The notes: a model not told the origin generated them from the letters alone. DNA of 5,808 nt from Methylophaga sp. (GCA_007117275.1 SKGV01000090.1:1-5808), one strand, 5' to 3'; positions 1 through 5,357 are shown, counted from the stretch's first letter. Numbers and translations are program-made.

Positions 1-545
1 AGAAAGTTGATTTGAATCGAACGGCGGGTGCCGTCAAAACTGGGATAACCATGCCAGCAGTTATCTGTGACTTTAAACGCGACCAGCGAGCCCGGGCCTG
101 GCGTGATTTCAGCCACATAATCATCCATGTTTTCATCATTGCGCAACATGCGCAGTCGGCCACTAGAGGCGCTCCACTCTTCGTTGAGGTAAATCAGAAT
201 GGTGACCAACTTGGTTTTGGAATCGGTGTGAATGCGGCCATCTTTTTTTCGTGAATAGCCCCGCAGGGTCATCATCATCGGCAAATCCATCACATCGACC
301 GAAAATTTGTCACGAATGATCTGGCGAAACTCCACGCTGTCGATGGATTGTAGAAACTGTTGGAAGCGGGGACTGATTTCCACATCATCCACATTGAAAC
401 TGCCGCCATCTTCAATGTGAGGAAAATCTTGCAATACCCCAGCAAGCTGGCTGTCGTCGATACTGCGTTCGACGCTGAAAAAAGGAAACGGATCAGTTTG
501 AACCGGCGCTGCACGCAGGGATTCAATATTTAAAACAGTACTCAT
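1..545 (-). CDS. 2-oxoglutarate/Fe(II)-dependent oxygenase, 3' end cut by window edge
   Basis: The frame is open from ATG 545 to the left edge, giving 181 complete codons with no stop, so the C-terminus lies outside the window. Residues 90-181 show the double-stranded beta-helix signature of prolyl-4-hydroxylase-like 2OG-Fe(II) oxygenases. The iron ligands would be His106 and Asp108 (motif IHTD) and distal His165 (CWHGY). Arg174 or Arg175 (GTRRSIQI) would bind the 2-oxoglutarate carboxylate. The strand LVTILIYLNEEW and the segment ITPGPGSLVAF are also typical. Known for the family: such enzymes couple decarboxylation of 2-oxoglutarate to hydroxylation of a protein or small molecule, usually in the cytosol. 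The substrate cannot be read from the sequence. The start is supported by GAGG at 552-555, six bases before the ATG. All catalytic residues are inside the window, so probably only a short tail is missing. The gene lies 278 bp downstream of the MFS gene on the same strand. The family call is firm; the function is open. Confidence 0.88.
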   Translation of the reverse strand, partial: MSTVLNIESLRAAPVQTDPFPFFSVERSIDDSQLAGVLQDFPHIEDGGSFNVDDVEISPRFQQFLQSIDSVEFRQIIRDKFSVDVMDLPMMMTLRGYSRKKDGRIHTDSKTKLVTILIYLNEEWSASSGRLRMLRNDENMDDYVAEITPGPGSLVAFKVTDNCWHGYPSFDGTRRSIQINF

Positions 546-588
546 CTAAGGCCTCAATGCTGCCAGTGTGGATCGTCAGAAAATAGAC

Positions 589-620
589 GCACAATGATAA
601 TACAACTACAGATATTGTGC
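589..620. promoter_or_regulatory. Inverted repeat upstream of the oxygenase gene
   Basis: GCACAAT at 589-595 is repeated in perfect inverted form as ATTGTGC at 614-620, with 18 bases between. It lies 44-75 bases upstream of the oxygenase ATG, just past the stop of the 38-codon frame. On the minus strand the spacer holds TATTAT, a 5-of-6 match to a -10 box, but I see no good -35 partner. The spacing of about 2.4 helical turns between arm centres would suit a dimeric regulator. The long loop and lack of a following T-run argue against a terminator. I do not recognise the motif as any named operator, and a 7-bp repeat can arise by chance. Confidence 0.25.
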
Positions 621-626
621 TTTTGC

Positions 627-743
627 TTATTTCTGTTGAGACAAATCGTTTGCTGCAGGGTTATTAGTCATAGCTTGTAGCTCTGCGAGGTTCAGTCCCG
701 CAAGGGCGTCAATGAACTTCTTTAGGCGAGCATAGCGATACAT
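627..743 (-). CDS. Possible 38-residue small protein
   Basis: ATG 743 to TAA 627-629 encodes 38 residues beginning MYRYARLKKFIDALAGLNLA and ending in a polar tail (SQQK). Residues 1-24 could form an amphipathic helix, with basic residues (Arg3, Arg6, Lys8, Lys9) near the front and regular Leu/Ile/Ala after them. The composition looks more protein-like than random. It sits in the same direction between the MFS gene (81 bp before it) and the oxygenase gene (81 bp after it). Against it: there is no Shine-Dalgarno at a useful distance (the nearest GAG is about 16 bases upstream), an in-frame TGA directly precedes the ATG, and a frame this short is often chance. No signal peptide or full membrane span is visible. 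I do not recognise a family. It may be a real micro-gene, the remnant of a larger gene, or noise. Confidence 0.3.
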   Translation of the reverse strand: MYRYARLKKFIDALAGLNLAELQAMTNNPAANDLSQQK

Positions 744-749
744 TCAATC

Positions 750-759
750 AGAATATTCT
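750..759. repeat. 10-bp perfect palindrome AGAATATTCT
   Basis: AGAATATTCT is its own reverse complement and lies 7 bases upstream of ATG 743, inside an A/T-rich stretch after the MFS stop. It could be a binding half-site or a minor structural element. One such site is not far above chance, and I do not recognise it as a named operator. Confidence 0.2.
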
Positions 760-823
760 CAAAACCAAAATTTATTTTGACTGGGTCGGGCTCGGCGGGT
801 GTTTGAGTAGAATCAGCGCGGGT

Positions 824-2137
824 TTATTTGCTGTCTGTATCTGACGACTCACTGTGTTGCTCGACGACTTCGGTGTGTTCGATATCCGGGCGGTGTTCCT
901 CTACCCATTCTTCATCTTGGCGGGGGTCCATTTCTGCCAGGACATCACCGGAGTTGACTGGTACGGCAACGAAGACATTCATGTTGTCATTGGGGATGTG
1001 TTCGTTCATCAGTGAGTAGCGGCCCAGCGCCAGTGCGAACAGTGCCAGCACGATAAAGAATGCTGCCGCCGAAAAGCCGAGTACAAAGCCTAACAGCAGC
1101 GGTGCGACAAATGAGCCAAAACCATAGGAAAACAACAGGCTGCGGCTGATTTCCACCAGGTCTTTGTTTTCATCAAATTCATCATTGGCGCGCGCCACGC
1201 TGAGTGGATAGATGCTGAACACGCTCATGCCCAATAAAAAGCCCATCAGGTACAGCAGTCTGACGCTTTCTTGCCAGATCAATGGCAGCGTTAGCATTAG
1301 CATCAATACGCCGACACTGAAAAACCCGGCCCATGCCAGCATTTTCTGTCGTCCCAGTCGATCAGAAAGCATGCCGACCGGTATTTGTGCCAACAGTCCA
1401 CCGAGGATGGTAATGGCCATAAATAGTGACACTACCTTGGGTTGATCAAACAAGTTCAGCACATACAGCGGCAGCATGGTGTAAAACGCACCAACAAAGA
1501 CGCCGCCAACAAAACTGCCGACCAAGGCTAGGGGTGCGATAGAGAGTAGTTTGGGCATGCTGTAGCGTTCAAACGGTTTTAAGACCGGTTGTGTAATGCG
1601 GGTAATGGCAACGAGCACCAGTGACCACAGCACCAGAATTGAGCCGAGAATGAAGATGGTATTAGCGGACATTTCCAGCATTAATAACAACTGGCCCAGT
1701 GCCAGCGCCAGGAAGAAGACGATGGTGTAGATGGCGAGTATTTTGCCACGATCGCGGGTGGTGCTTTTTTCGTTGAGCCAGCTCTCGAGCACGATTAACA
1801 TGGCATAAAAGGCAAAGCCAGAGACGAGCCGCAGGGCAGACCAGAACCATGGGTTAAACCAGAGTGCATGTCCCATAAAAGCGATGACCATGATTGCTGA
1901 AAATGCTGAAAAACTCCGGGCATGGCCGACATTGATAATGAGTTTTTGGCTGAAAATAGCGGCCAACATAGCGCCCAGAAAAAACGCGGCACTGATCACA
2001 CCGATGACACCTTCAGGCAGGCCTTCTTGTTTCAAAAAGATGCCGATAAAAGTCATCAATAAGCCGTAACCAGTGGCGAGCAGCGAGATAGAGAAAAACA
2101 ATGATGAGATTGGCAATACGGTTTTTTTGAAAAACAT
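824..2137 (-). CDS. MFS transporter, YcaD-like, with acidic C-terminal tail
   Basis: A 437-residue inner-membrane protein with about 12 hydrophobic spans between residues 7 and 375, the layout of the major facilitator superfamily. The loop between the two spans near residues 236-285 carries a classic MFS motif A, GMLSDRLGRQK (255-265). The matching loop in the first half (SQKLIINVGHARS, 63-75) is degenerate. The stretch RLVSGFAFYAMLIVLESWLN (103-122) and the following basic RDRGK resemble E. coli YcaD as I recall it, hence the subfamily call. The substrate is unknown. I chose ATG 2137 because AGGA at 2144-2147 lies six bases upstream; an in-frame ATG at 2197 would add 20 residues that do not look like part of the family and lacks a comparable site. 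Residues 378-437 form a hydrophilic tail with 15 Asp/Glu in its last 40 residues; YcaD, about 380 residues long, lacks it. The gene is separated from yaiI upstream by 283 bp, so it probably has its own promoter. Confidence 0.92.
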   Translation of the reverse strand: MFFKKTVLPISSLFFSISLLATGYGLLMTFIGIFLKQEGLPEGVIGVISAAFFLGAMLAAIFSQKLIINVGHARSFSAFSAIMVIAFMGHALWFNPWFWSALRLVSGFAFYAMLIVLESWLNEKSTTRDRGKILAIYTIVFFLALALGQLLLMLEMSANTIFILGSILVLWSLVLVAITRITQPVLKPFERYSMPKLLSIAPLALVGSFVGGVFVGAFYTMLPLYVLNLFDQPKVVSLFMAITILGGLLAQIPVGMLSDRLGRQKMLAWAGFFSVGVLMLMLTLPLIWQESVRLLYLMGFLLGMSVFSIYPLSVARANDEFDENKDLVEISRSLLFSYGFGSFVAPLLLGFVLGFSAAAFFIVLALFALALGRYSLMNEHIPNDNMNVFVAVPVNSGDVLAEMDPRQDEEWVEEHRPDIEHTEVVEQHSESSDTDSK

Positions 2138-2161
2138 GCGGGATCCTGAAACGTGACAAAG

Positions 2162-2176
2162 TGCTGCTGGGCAGCA
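2162..2176 (-). promoter_or_regulatory. Short GC hairpin in the MFS 5' leader
   Basis: TGCTGC (2162-2167) and GCAGCA (2171-2176) form a perfect 6-bp stem with a 3-base loop, ending 24 bases upstream of ATG 2137 and 14 bases before the AGGA site. No T-run follows, so it is not an intrinsic terminator. It could stabilise the transcript or affect ribosome loading. A chance origin is also possible. Confidence 0.3.
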
Positions 2177-2231
2177 ACGCGCTGCACTGGTGTTCAATGA
2201 GTCAGTTATTCAACGACACAAGATTGGGGCG

Positions 2232-2248
2232 TTTTTAGCAGTTAAAAA
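2232..2248. repeat. A/T-rich inverted repeat upstream of the MFS gene
   Basis: TTTTTA and TAAAAA form perfect 6-bp arms around a 5-base centre (GCAGT), 95-111 bases upstream of the MFS start. It has the dimensions of a dimeric repressor site, but homopolymer runs make such repeats common, and I cannot assign a regulator. Confidence 0.2.
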
Positions 2249-2419
2249 GTTCTTGCCGTGTGCAGCGACAGCATACGACTTCGTTCAGAATGCAGCTGGA
2301 CTGGCTAAGCAAGATAACGATGATTGCAGGCATATCGCAAAACATCTCGATGGACAATGTGTGAGCATAAACTCAGTAGCGTGCTATCGGTAAATACTGC
2401 TAGTTAGTCACAACTCAAG

Positions 2420-2433
2420 GCTAAGTGCTTAGC
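2420..2433. repeat. Near-palindrome spanning the yaiI stop codon
   Basis: GCTAAG-TG-CTTAGC has perfect 6-bp arms around a 2-base centre. It covers the last codons and TAG stop of yaiI. In RNA it could fold as a short hairpin at the 3' end, but no T-tract follows on the minus strand, so it is not a standard intrinsic terminator. Confidence 0.3.
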
Positions 2434-2882
2434 AACCACTGATCCAACTGGTTGGCAAAGGCTTGACGATCTCGCTGATTGAGTGCCGCCGGGCCAGTCA
2501 TCGCCTCGCCGCTGGAGCGCATGGTTTCCATAAAGTTACGCATGGTCAGACGGGCTTGAATATTGGCGCTGGTGTATAGTTCGCCACGCGGGTTTAATGC
2601 GCTGGCACCATTGTCGATGACCTCTGCAGCCAGTGGAATATCCGCAGTGATGACGAGATCGCCTTGTTTCACCCGCTGGGCAATCAGATTGTCGGCTTCA
2701 TCAAAGCCTTGTTGCACTTGAATAAATCGGATATTGCTGGCGGGTGGAATTTTCACTGCATGGTTGGCGACCAGTGTTAGCTGGCGGCCAGAGCGTTGGG
2801 CGGCACGAAATAAAATCTCTTTTATCACGCATGGGCAGGCATCGGCATCGACCCAGATACTGGCGGTGTTATCTGTATTCAA
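2421..2882 (-). CDS. yaiI: YaiI/YqxD family protein (DUF188, UPF0178), non-ATG start
   Basis: A 153-residue protein, if read from TTG 2882, matching the YaiI/YqxD family along its whole length. Landmarks are IWVDADACP (9-17), GFDEADNLI (59-67), DLVITADIPLA (75-85), LNPRGE (96-101) and QRDRQAFA (136-143). E. coli YaiI, as I recall it, is similar in length and shares these blocks. The family is conserved and thought to have a PIN-like nuclease fold; the acidic residues of VDADA and TAD would be the candidate metal ligands. The biological role is not established. There is no in-frame ATG before the conserved core, so the start must be TTG 2882 or ATT 2888. AAAGG at 2894-2898 lies 11 bases from TTG but only 5 from ATT. 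A weak promoter can be drawn about 35-60 bases upstream. The gene stands alone between two long spacers. Confidence 0.93.
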   Translation of the reverse strand: MNTDNTASIWVDADACPCVIKEILFRAAQRSGRQLTLVANHAVKIPPASNIRFIQVQQGFDEADNLIAQRVKQGDLVITADIPLAAEVIDNGASALNPRGELYTSANIQARLTMRNFMETMRSSGEAMTGPAALNQRDRQAFANQLDQWLLST

Positions 2883-2915
2883 TTTAATGCTGACCTTTGC
2901 AAAATAGCGCCTTAG

Positions 2916-2944
2916 ATTTCAGTTGTTTGAGGCGGCAAAATCAA
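2916..2944 (-). promoter_or_regulatory. Weak candidate promoter for yaiI
   Basis: On the minus strand TTGATT (2939-2944) and TGAAAT (2916-2921) are 17 bases apart. Each matches the sigma-70 consensus at 4 of 6 positions. Transcription would begin near 2909, leaving about 20-27 bases of leader with the AAAGG ribosome-binding site. Position and spacing are right, but the boxes are weak enough to be chance. Confidence 0.3.
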
Positions 2945-3089
2945 GGTGGCTTAACTCGCGACACTGCTGTTAGCAACCAAGCCGCAAATAGCTGTTGAGG
3001 GGAAATGAACCTCTCAGTGAGTGAACATCAGTGCATTAGCACAATCCGCAAGCACGGCTTTACTAGAGCAGATTGCAAGTGATGGTTGT

Positions 3090-3145
3090 AAAAAATCTGG
3101 CTCAACATGGGCTCTGAGAACCTGTGCGTCGAGCCGGATTTTTTT
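3090..3145 (-). terminator. Terminator-like long-arm hairpin after the cytochrome gene
   Basis: The arms 3090-3103 (AAAAAATCTGGCTC) and 3131-3144 (GAGCCGGATTTTTT) pair over 14 positions, with a single T-G at 3098/3136. A 27-base loop separates them. On the minus strand the stem starts 35 bases after the cytochrome stop and ends in six T, as an intrinsic terminator would, with a C-A mismatch in the stem. The plus strand also ends in T-residues (3139-3145), so it could work both ways, although no plus-strand gene enters it. The large loop and only 5 bp of uninterrupted GC-rich stem make it an imperfect terminator. Confidence 0.5.
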
Positions 3146-3180
3146 GAGGCTATCAGGCGACCCTCACAGCCAGCGCAGGC

Positions 3181-3651
3181 TTATCTTAGGTCAGCAATCA
3201 TGTAGTCAACAGCCGCTTTGACTTCTTCATCAGTCAAGTCAGGACGACCGCCGCGCGCTGGCATCATGTTGATACCATTGATAGCGTTTGCGTAAACCGC
3301 TTCAATGCCTTTTTCCAGTCGTGGTGCCCAATCAGCCGCATTGTGGTTTTTGGGTGAATCCATCATGCCAGTTGCGTGACAGACGGCACAGACACTTTCA
3401 ACGATTTGCTGACCTCGGTTGACTTGCATGTCTTCAACCGGGGCTTGTGCCACAACAGGGGCTTCACCTACATGCACCTGCGCAACAGGCTGCAATCTTT
3501 CAGCAATGGCTTGCTCATCCATGCTTTCTGGGGGCAATGCATTGTCAGCGAGTGCGCTCATGTTATTCAGCACCACTGTGACAACACCGGCGATGATGAA
3601 GAAAATCACCACGCTGCCAATAAAAAACTTGCCTGAACTGCTGTTTGCCAT
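3181..3651 (-). CDS. Membrane-anchored cytochrome c5-family protein
   Basis: A 156-residue c-type cytochrome. Residues 8-29 (KFFIGSVVIFFIIAGVVTVVL region) form one hydrophobic segment that should anchor it in the inner membrane with the rest in the periplasm; no signal-peptidase site is obvious. A flexible Ala/Pro/Val/Glu linker (about 35-75) leads to one haem domain. Cys88, Cys91 and His92 (CAVCH) bind haem, and Met130 in INMMPARGG is the likely sixth ligand, with Met129 as alternative. The NMMPARGG and TDEEVKAAVDYM blocks are typical of cytochrome c5. It would carry electrons between periplasmic or membrane redox partners; the partner is not evident here. ATG 3651 has GAGG at 3658-3661, six bases upstream. 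An in-frame ATG at 3741 would add 30 residues that spoil the N-terminal anchor pattern. A terminator-like hairpin follows the gene. Confidence 0.92.
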   Translation of the reverse strand: MANSSSGKFFIGSVVIFFIIAGVVTVVLNNMSALADNALPPESMDEQAIAERLQPVAQVHVGEAPVVAQAPVEDMQVNRGQQIVESVCAVCHATGMMDSPKNHNAADWAPRLEKGIEAVYANAINGINMMPARGGRPDLTDEEVKAAVDYMIADLR

Positions 3652-3759
3652 GTCTAACCTCGTTTTAGATTGAATGATTACCGTACATTGTATAAGGGGC
3701 TGTGCTTCTAAGGAAGTTCCAAACCAATATTTTTGTGGCATGATAAGCCCAAGCGCATA

Positions 3760-3817
3760 CGCTAACTAAGCTAGGTGTCGGCCGCTACATGGAGGGCCGC
3801 AGGCTAATGTTAGCGGC
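3760..3817 (-). promoter_or_regulatory. Competing inverted repeats upstream of the cytochrome gene
   Basis: CGCTAAC (3760-3766) pairs with GTTAGCG (3809-3815). Inside it, AGC pairs with GCT and GGCC with GGCC to build a longer broken stem. A second pairing, GCCGCTA (3781-3787) with TAGCGGC (3811-3817), uses the same bases 3811-3815, so the two folds exclude each other. GGCCGC is also present as a direct repeat (3780-3785, 3795-3800). No T-run follows on either strand, so it is not an intrinsic terminator. It could be a leader switch, a processing site or a protein-binding site. It is about the size of an integron attC site but does not fit that consensus. Confidence 0.35.
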
Positions 3818-3832
3818 TATTGGCTGGGGCTG

Positions 3833-3838
3833 ATTATA
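3833..3838 (-). promoter_or_regulatory. Candidate -10 box (TATAAT) for the cytochrome gene
   Basis: The 8-bp palindrome ATTATAAT (3833-3840) gives a perfect TATAAT on both strands. On the minus strand it would start a transcript near 3826 with a leader of about 175 bases into the cytochrome gene. I find no good -35 box 16-18 bases upstream and no extended TGn, so promoter strength is doubtful. Confidence 0.3.
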
Positions 3839-3861
3839 ATACTCCAACGCTTGCAGCTATC

Positions 3862-4866
3862 TTAATCACTGACTGATGACAGCGCAATTTTGCCAATAGT
3901 TCTGCCGCTTAATAGCTGTTTGTGCGCTCGTTCAAGGGTGTCTGCTGACATTGCCCCCAAGTGTGTGGTCATGGTCGGTTTTAGTTGACCTTGATCCAGT
4001 GCGGTTGATACCTGAGTGAGAATATCCTGCTGAGCAGCGATGTCTTCTGTGTTCATCATCGGACGAGTGAACATAAACTCCCAAACAACGCCAGCACTCT
4101 TGTTTTTGAGTGGTTCCAGCATTAGGGGCTGGTGATTGGTCACTGTTAGACAAATAAGTCCCTGCGGAGCTATCAGCTCACACATCATTGCAAAGTAATG
4201 ATCGGTTTCATTGAGGCATAGGATGTAATCTGGAGCTGCAATACGGAGTTGCTGATAGTCATTGATCAGGTGGTCGCCGTGTCGAATGACGTGATCAGCG
4301 CCCATTTGTCGGCACCAGGCCTCTGATTCGGGGCGAGAAGCTGTTGCAATCACTTCAAGACCTGCCATGACCTTGGCAATTTGAATGGCAATTGAGCCAA
4401 CACCTCCGGCTGCGCCGATAATCAAAAGACGTTTGCCTTGATCCGTTTCAGGGTGAATTTTGAGTCGGGAAAACAGGGCTTCCCAGGCGGTGATTGCTGT
4501 CAACGGAATCGCCGCAGATTGTTCAGCACTGAGTGAACGCGGGGCAGGACCGACAATACGTTCATCAACCAGTTGATGAGAGGCATAGCAGCCGGGACGG
4601 CTGATGTCTCCAGCATAAAACACCCGATCACCGGCTTTGAACTGCTGACACTCAGATCCCACGGCGACAACAGTGCCACAGGCATCCCAACCAATGATTC
4701 GCGGCGGATTGTGTTGTTCGCCCAAGTTGGCGCGAACTTTGGTATCAACTGGATTCACTGCAATTGCCTCAATCGCTACTAGCAGATCATAACCCTGTGG
4801 AATTGGGGTGGGCAGTTCAATAGCTTTGGGAGGGTGTTGTGCGTTATAAAATGCAAAGGCCTGCAT
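3862..4866 (-). CDS. Zinc-independent alcohol dehydrogenase/quinone oxidoreductase family protein
   Basis: A 334-residue medium-chain dehydrogenase/reductase. The N-terminal GroES-like part shows ELPTPIPQGYDLLV, NPVDTKVR (38-45), GWDACGTVVAVG (59-70) and GDRVFYAG (79-86). The NAD(P)-binding Rossmann part starts with PLTAITAWEALF (121-132) and the glycine motif GAAGGVGS (151-158), whose AAGGVG form is usual in NADPH-dependent quinone oxidoreductases. The GHE motif of zinc-dependent members is GWD here and there is no structural-zinc cysteine cluster, so it should not need zinc even though its closest family is often named zinc-binding. It probably reduces a quinone, enone or aldehyde with NADPH in the cytosol; the substrate is unknown. 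I prefer ATG 4866 because GAGG at 4876-4879 precedes it by nine bases and family members start at this point; ATG 4881 would add five residues and has no upstream site. The gene begins 62 bases after DUF1841. Confidence 0.9.
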   Translation of the reverse strand: MQAFAFYNAQHPPKAIELPTPIPQGYDLLVAIEAIAVNPVDTKVRANLGEQHNPPRIIGWDACGTVVAVGSECQQFKAGDRVFYAGDISRPGCYASHQLVDERIVGPAPRSLSAEQSAAIPLTAITAWEALFSRLKIHPETDQGKRLLIIGAAGGVGSIAIQIAKVMAGLEVIATASRPESEAWCRQMGADHVIRHGDHLINDYQQLRIAAPDYILCLNETDHYFAMMCELIAPQGLICLTVTNHQPLMLEPLKNKSAGVVWEFMFTRPMMNTEDIAAQQDILTQVSTALDQGQLKPTMTTHLGAMSADTLERAHKQLLSGRTIGKIALSSVSD

Positions 4867-4928
4867 AACTGATAACCTCATTCGGGTGGGGTGGCAGAGC
4901 GCTGAGCAGTGCTGTGGAGCGGTCTGCG

Positions 4929-5357
4929 TTATTTGGGTAATTGCTTCAGGCGATCCAGATATGCAATTTCATCTGGGGCTGTTTGATCGCGCTGTGCTTG
5001 CCAGAGTGTTTCTGCCAGACAGTCTATCATCTGGTGCAAGACCTGATGTGCATCGGTCGTTTTACTGAGAAGATCCTGGTAACACGCACGAATACCTACC
5101 GGGCGATCAGTCATGATCTGTTCCTGCAAGGCGATATGCAGTCCCATGTGTAAGTAGGGATTGGTCTGGCCGTGTTCTGGAGGAAACGCCTGCTCGGATT
5201 CTTCTGGGCTGTCCAGCAAGGCGTGATATTCGGGATGTAATTGGATAACGCTGGCAATCTGTTGTTCTAGCGGTGTCATTGAGGCAGCGTCGTGCTGCAT
5301 TTTTTGCCAAACCTGATGATACGCTTGGCGAAGCTGCTGCCGATCTTGATTAAACAT
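4929..5357 (-). CDS. DUF1841 family protein
   Basis: A 142-residue soluble protein of the uncharacterised DUF1841 family. The family signature is clear: MFNQDRQQLRQAYHQVW (1-17), IQLHPEYHALL (38-48), NPYLHMGLHIALQEQ (66-80), TDRPVGIR (83-90) and IDCLAETLWQAQR (111-123). The recurring His residues (His41, His45, His70, His74) suggest metal binding, but that is only inference. No signal peptide or membrane segment is present. ATG 5357 is chosen because homologs as I recall them start with MF-x-x-DR; the longer frame to 5447 is only sequence antisense to no gene and overlapping nth. The start lies inside the last codons of nth, and no good Shine-Dalgarno is visible, so translation is probably coupled to nth. 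The nth–DUF1841 pair is a recurrent order in gammaproteobacteria, which hints at a link to repair or simply shared expression. Confidence 0.9.
   Translation of the reverse strand: MFNQDRQQLRQAYHQVWQKMQHDAASMTPLEQQIASVIQLHPEYHALLDSPEESEQAFPPEHGQTNPYLHMGLHIALQEQIMTDRPVGIRACYQDLLSKTTDAHQVLHQMIDCLAETLWQAQRDQTAPDEIAYLDRLKQLPK

Larger units (their letters stand above)
2138..2420. other. Intergenic region between yaiI and the MFS gene
   Basis: This spacer shows no convincing gene. Two open frames, 2190-2393 on plus and 2345-2235 on minus, lack a ribosome-binding site and family resemblance. It should hold the MFS promoter. The best minus-strand pair I see is TTGCGA (2336-2341) and TATCTT (2312-2317), 18 bases apart and 4 of 6 at each box, which is weak. 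An A/T inverted repeat, TTTTTA-GCAGT-TAAAAA, lies at 2232-2248, and a GC hairpin lies at 2162-2176 just before the MFS ribosome-binding site. No T-tract terminator is visible after yaiI. Confidence 0.5.
2889..3180. other. Intergenic region between the cytochrome gene and yaiI
   Basis: About 290 bases with no supported gene; the only sizeable frame (3021-3221, plus) overlaps the cytochrome 3' end and has no family features. The right part holds the terminator-like hairpin at 3090-3145. The middle holds a smaller hairpin, GAGGGG (2997-3002) with CCTCTC (3010-3015), which has one G-U pair on the plus strand and a 7-base loop. The left part holds a weak yaiI promoter and the yaiI ribosome-binding site. 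I see no tRNA or known RNA family here. Confidence 0.5.
3742..3861. other. Structured spacer between the dehydrogenase and cytochrome genes
   Basis: The spacer runs from the dehydrogenase stop to the cytochrome ATG at 3651. No gene is visible. It holds a TATAAT box and two overlapping inverted repeats, described separately, which would lie in the 5' leader of the cytochrome mRNA if transcription starts at that box. A second -10-like TACAAT lies closer to the gene (minus strand, 3682-3687), but its -35 region is poor. Confidence 0.45.

Noticed and set aside
2235..2345. 36-codon cysteine-rich minus-strand frame with a hydrophobic front
   Set aside because: It looks faintly like a lipoprotein signal, but there is no ribosome site at a usable distance and the Cys/Ser mix fits chance translation.
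2190..2393. 67-codon plus-strand frame upstream of the MFS gene
   Set aside because: It has no Shine-Dalgarno, no recognisable family and unremarkable composition, and it is the only strand reversal in the window. Probably chance in a spacer.
2429..2979. TTAGCAACCA occurring at 2429-2438 and 2970-2979, flanking yaiI
   Set aside because: Several 10-base repeats are expected by chance in a window of this size; there is no longer repeat or mobile-element feature.
3146..3165. GAGG…CCTC hairpin next to the cytochrome 3' end
   Set aside because: Only 4 bp of stem and, on the minus strand, followed by A rather than T residues.
3652..3741. Longer N-terminus for the cytochrome from ATG 3741
   Set aside because: The added 30 residues precede the anchor segment without family support, while ATG 3651 has a well-placed GAGG.
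3760..3815. Possible integron attC site
   Set aside because: The size and GCTAAC/GTTAGC ends are suggestive, but RYYYAAC and GTTRRRY each fail at two positions, and no integrase or cassette array is seen.
3835..3840. Plus-strand promoter at TATAAT antisense to the dehydrogenase
   Set aside because: The box is perfect only because it is palindromic; no -35 element at proper spacing and no plus-strand gene follows.
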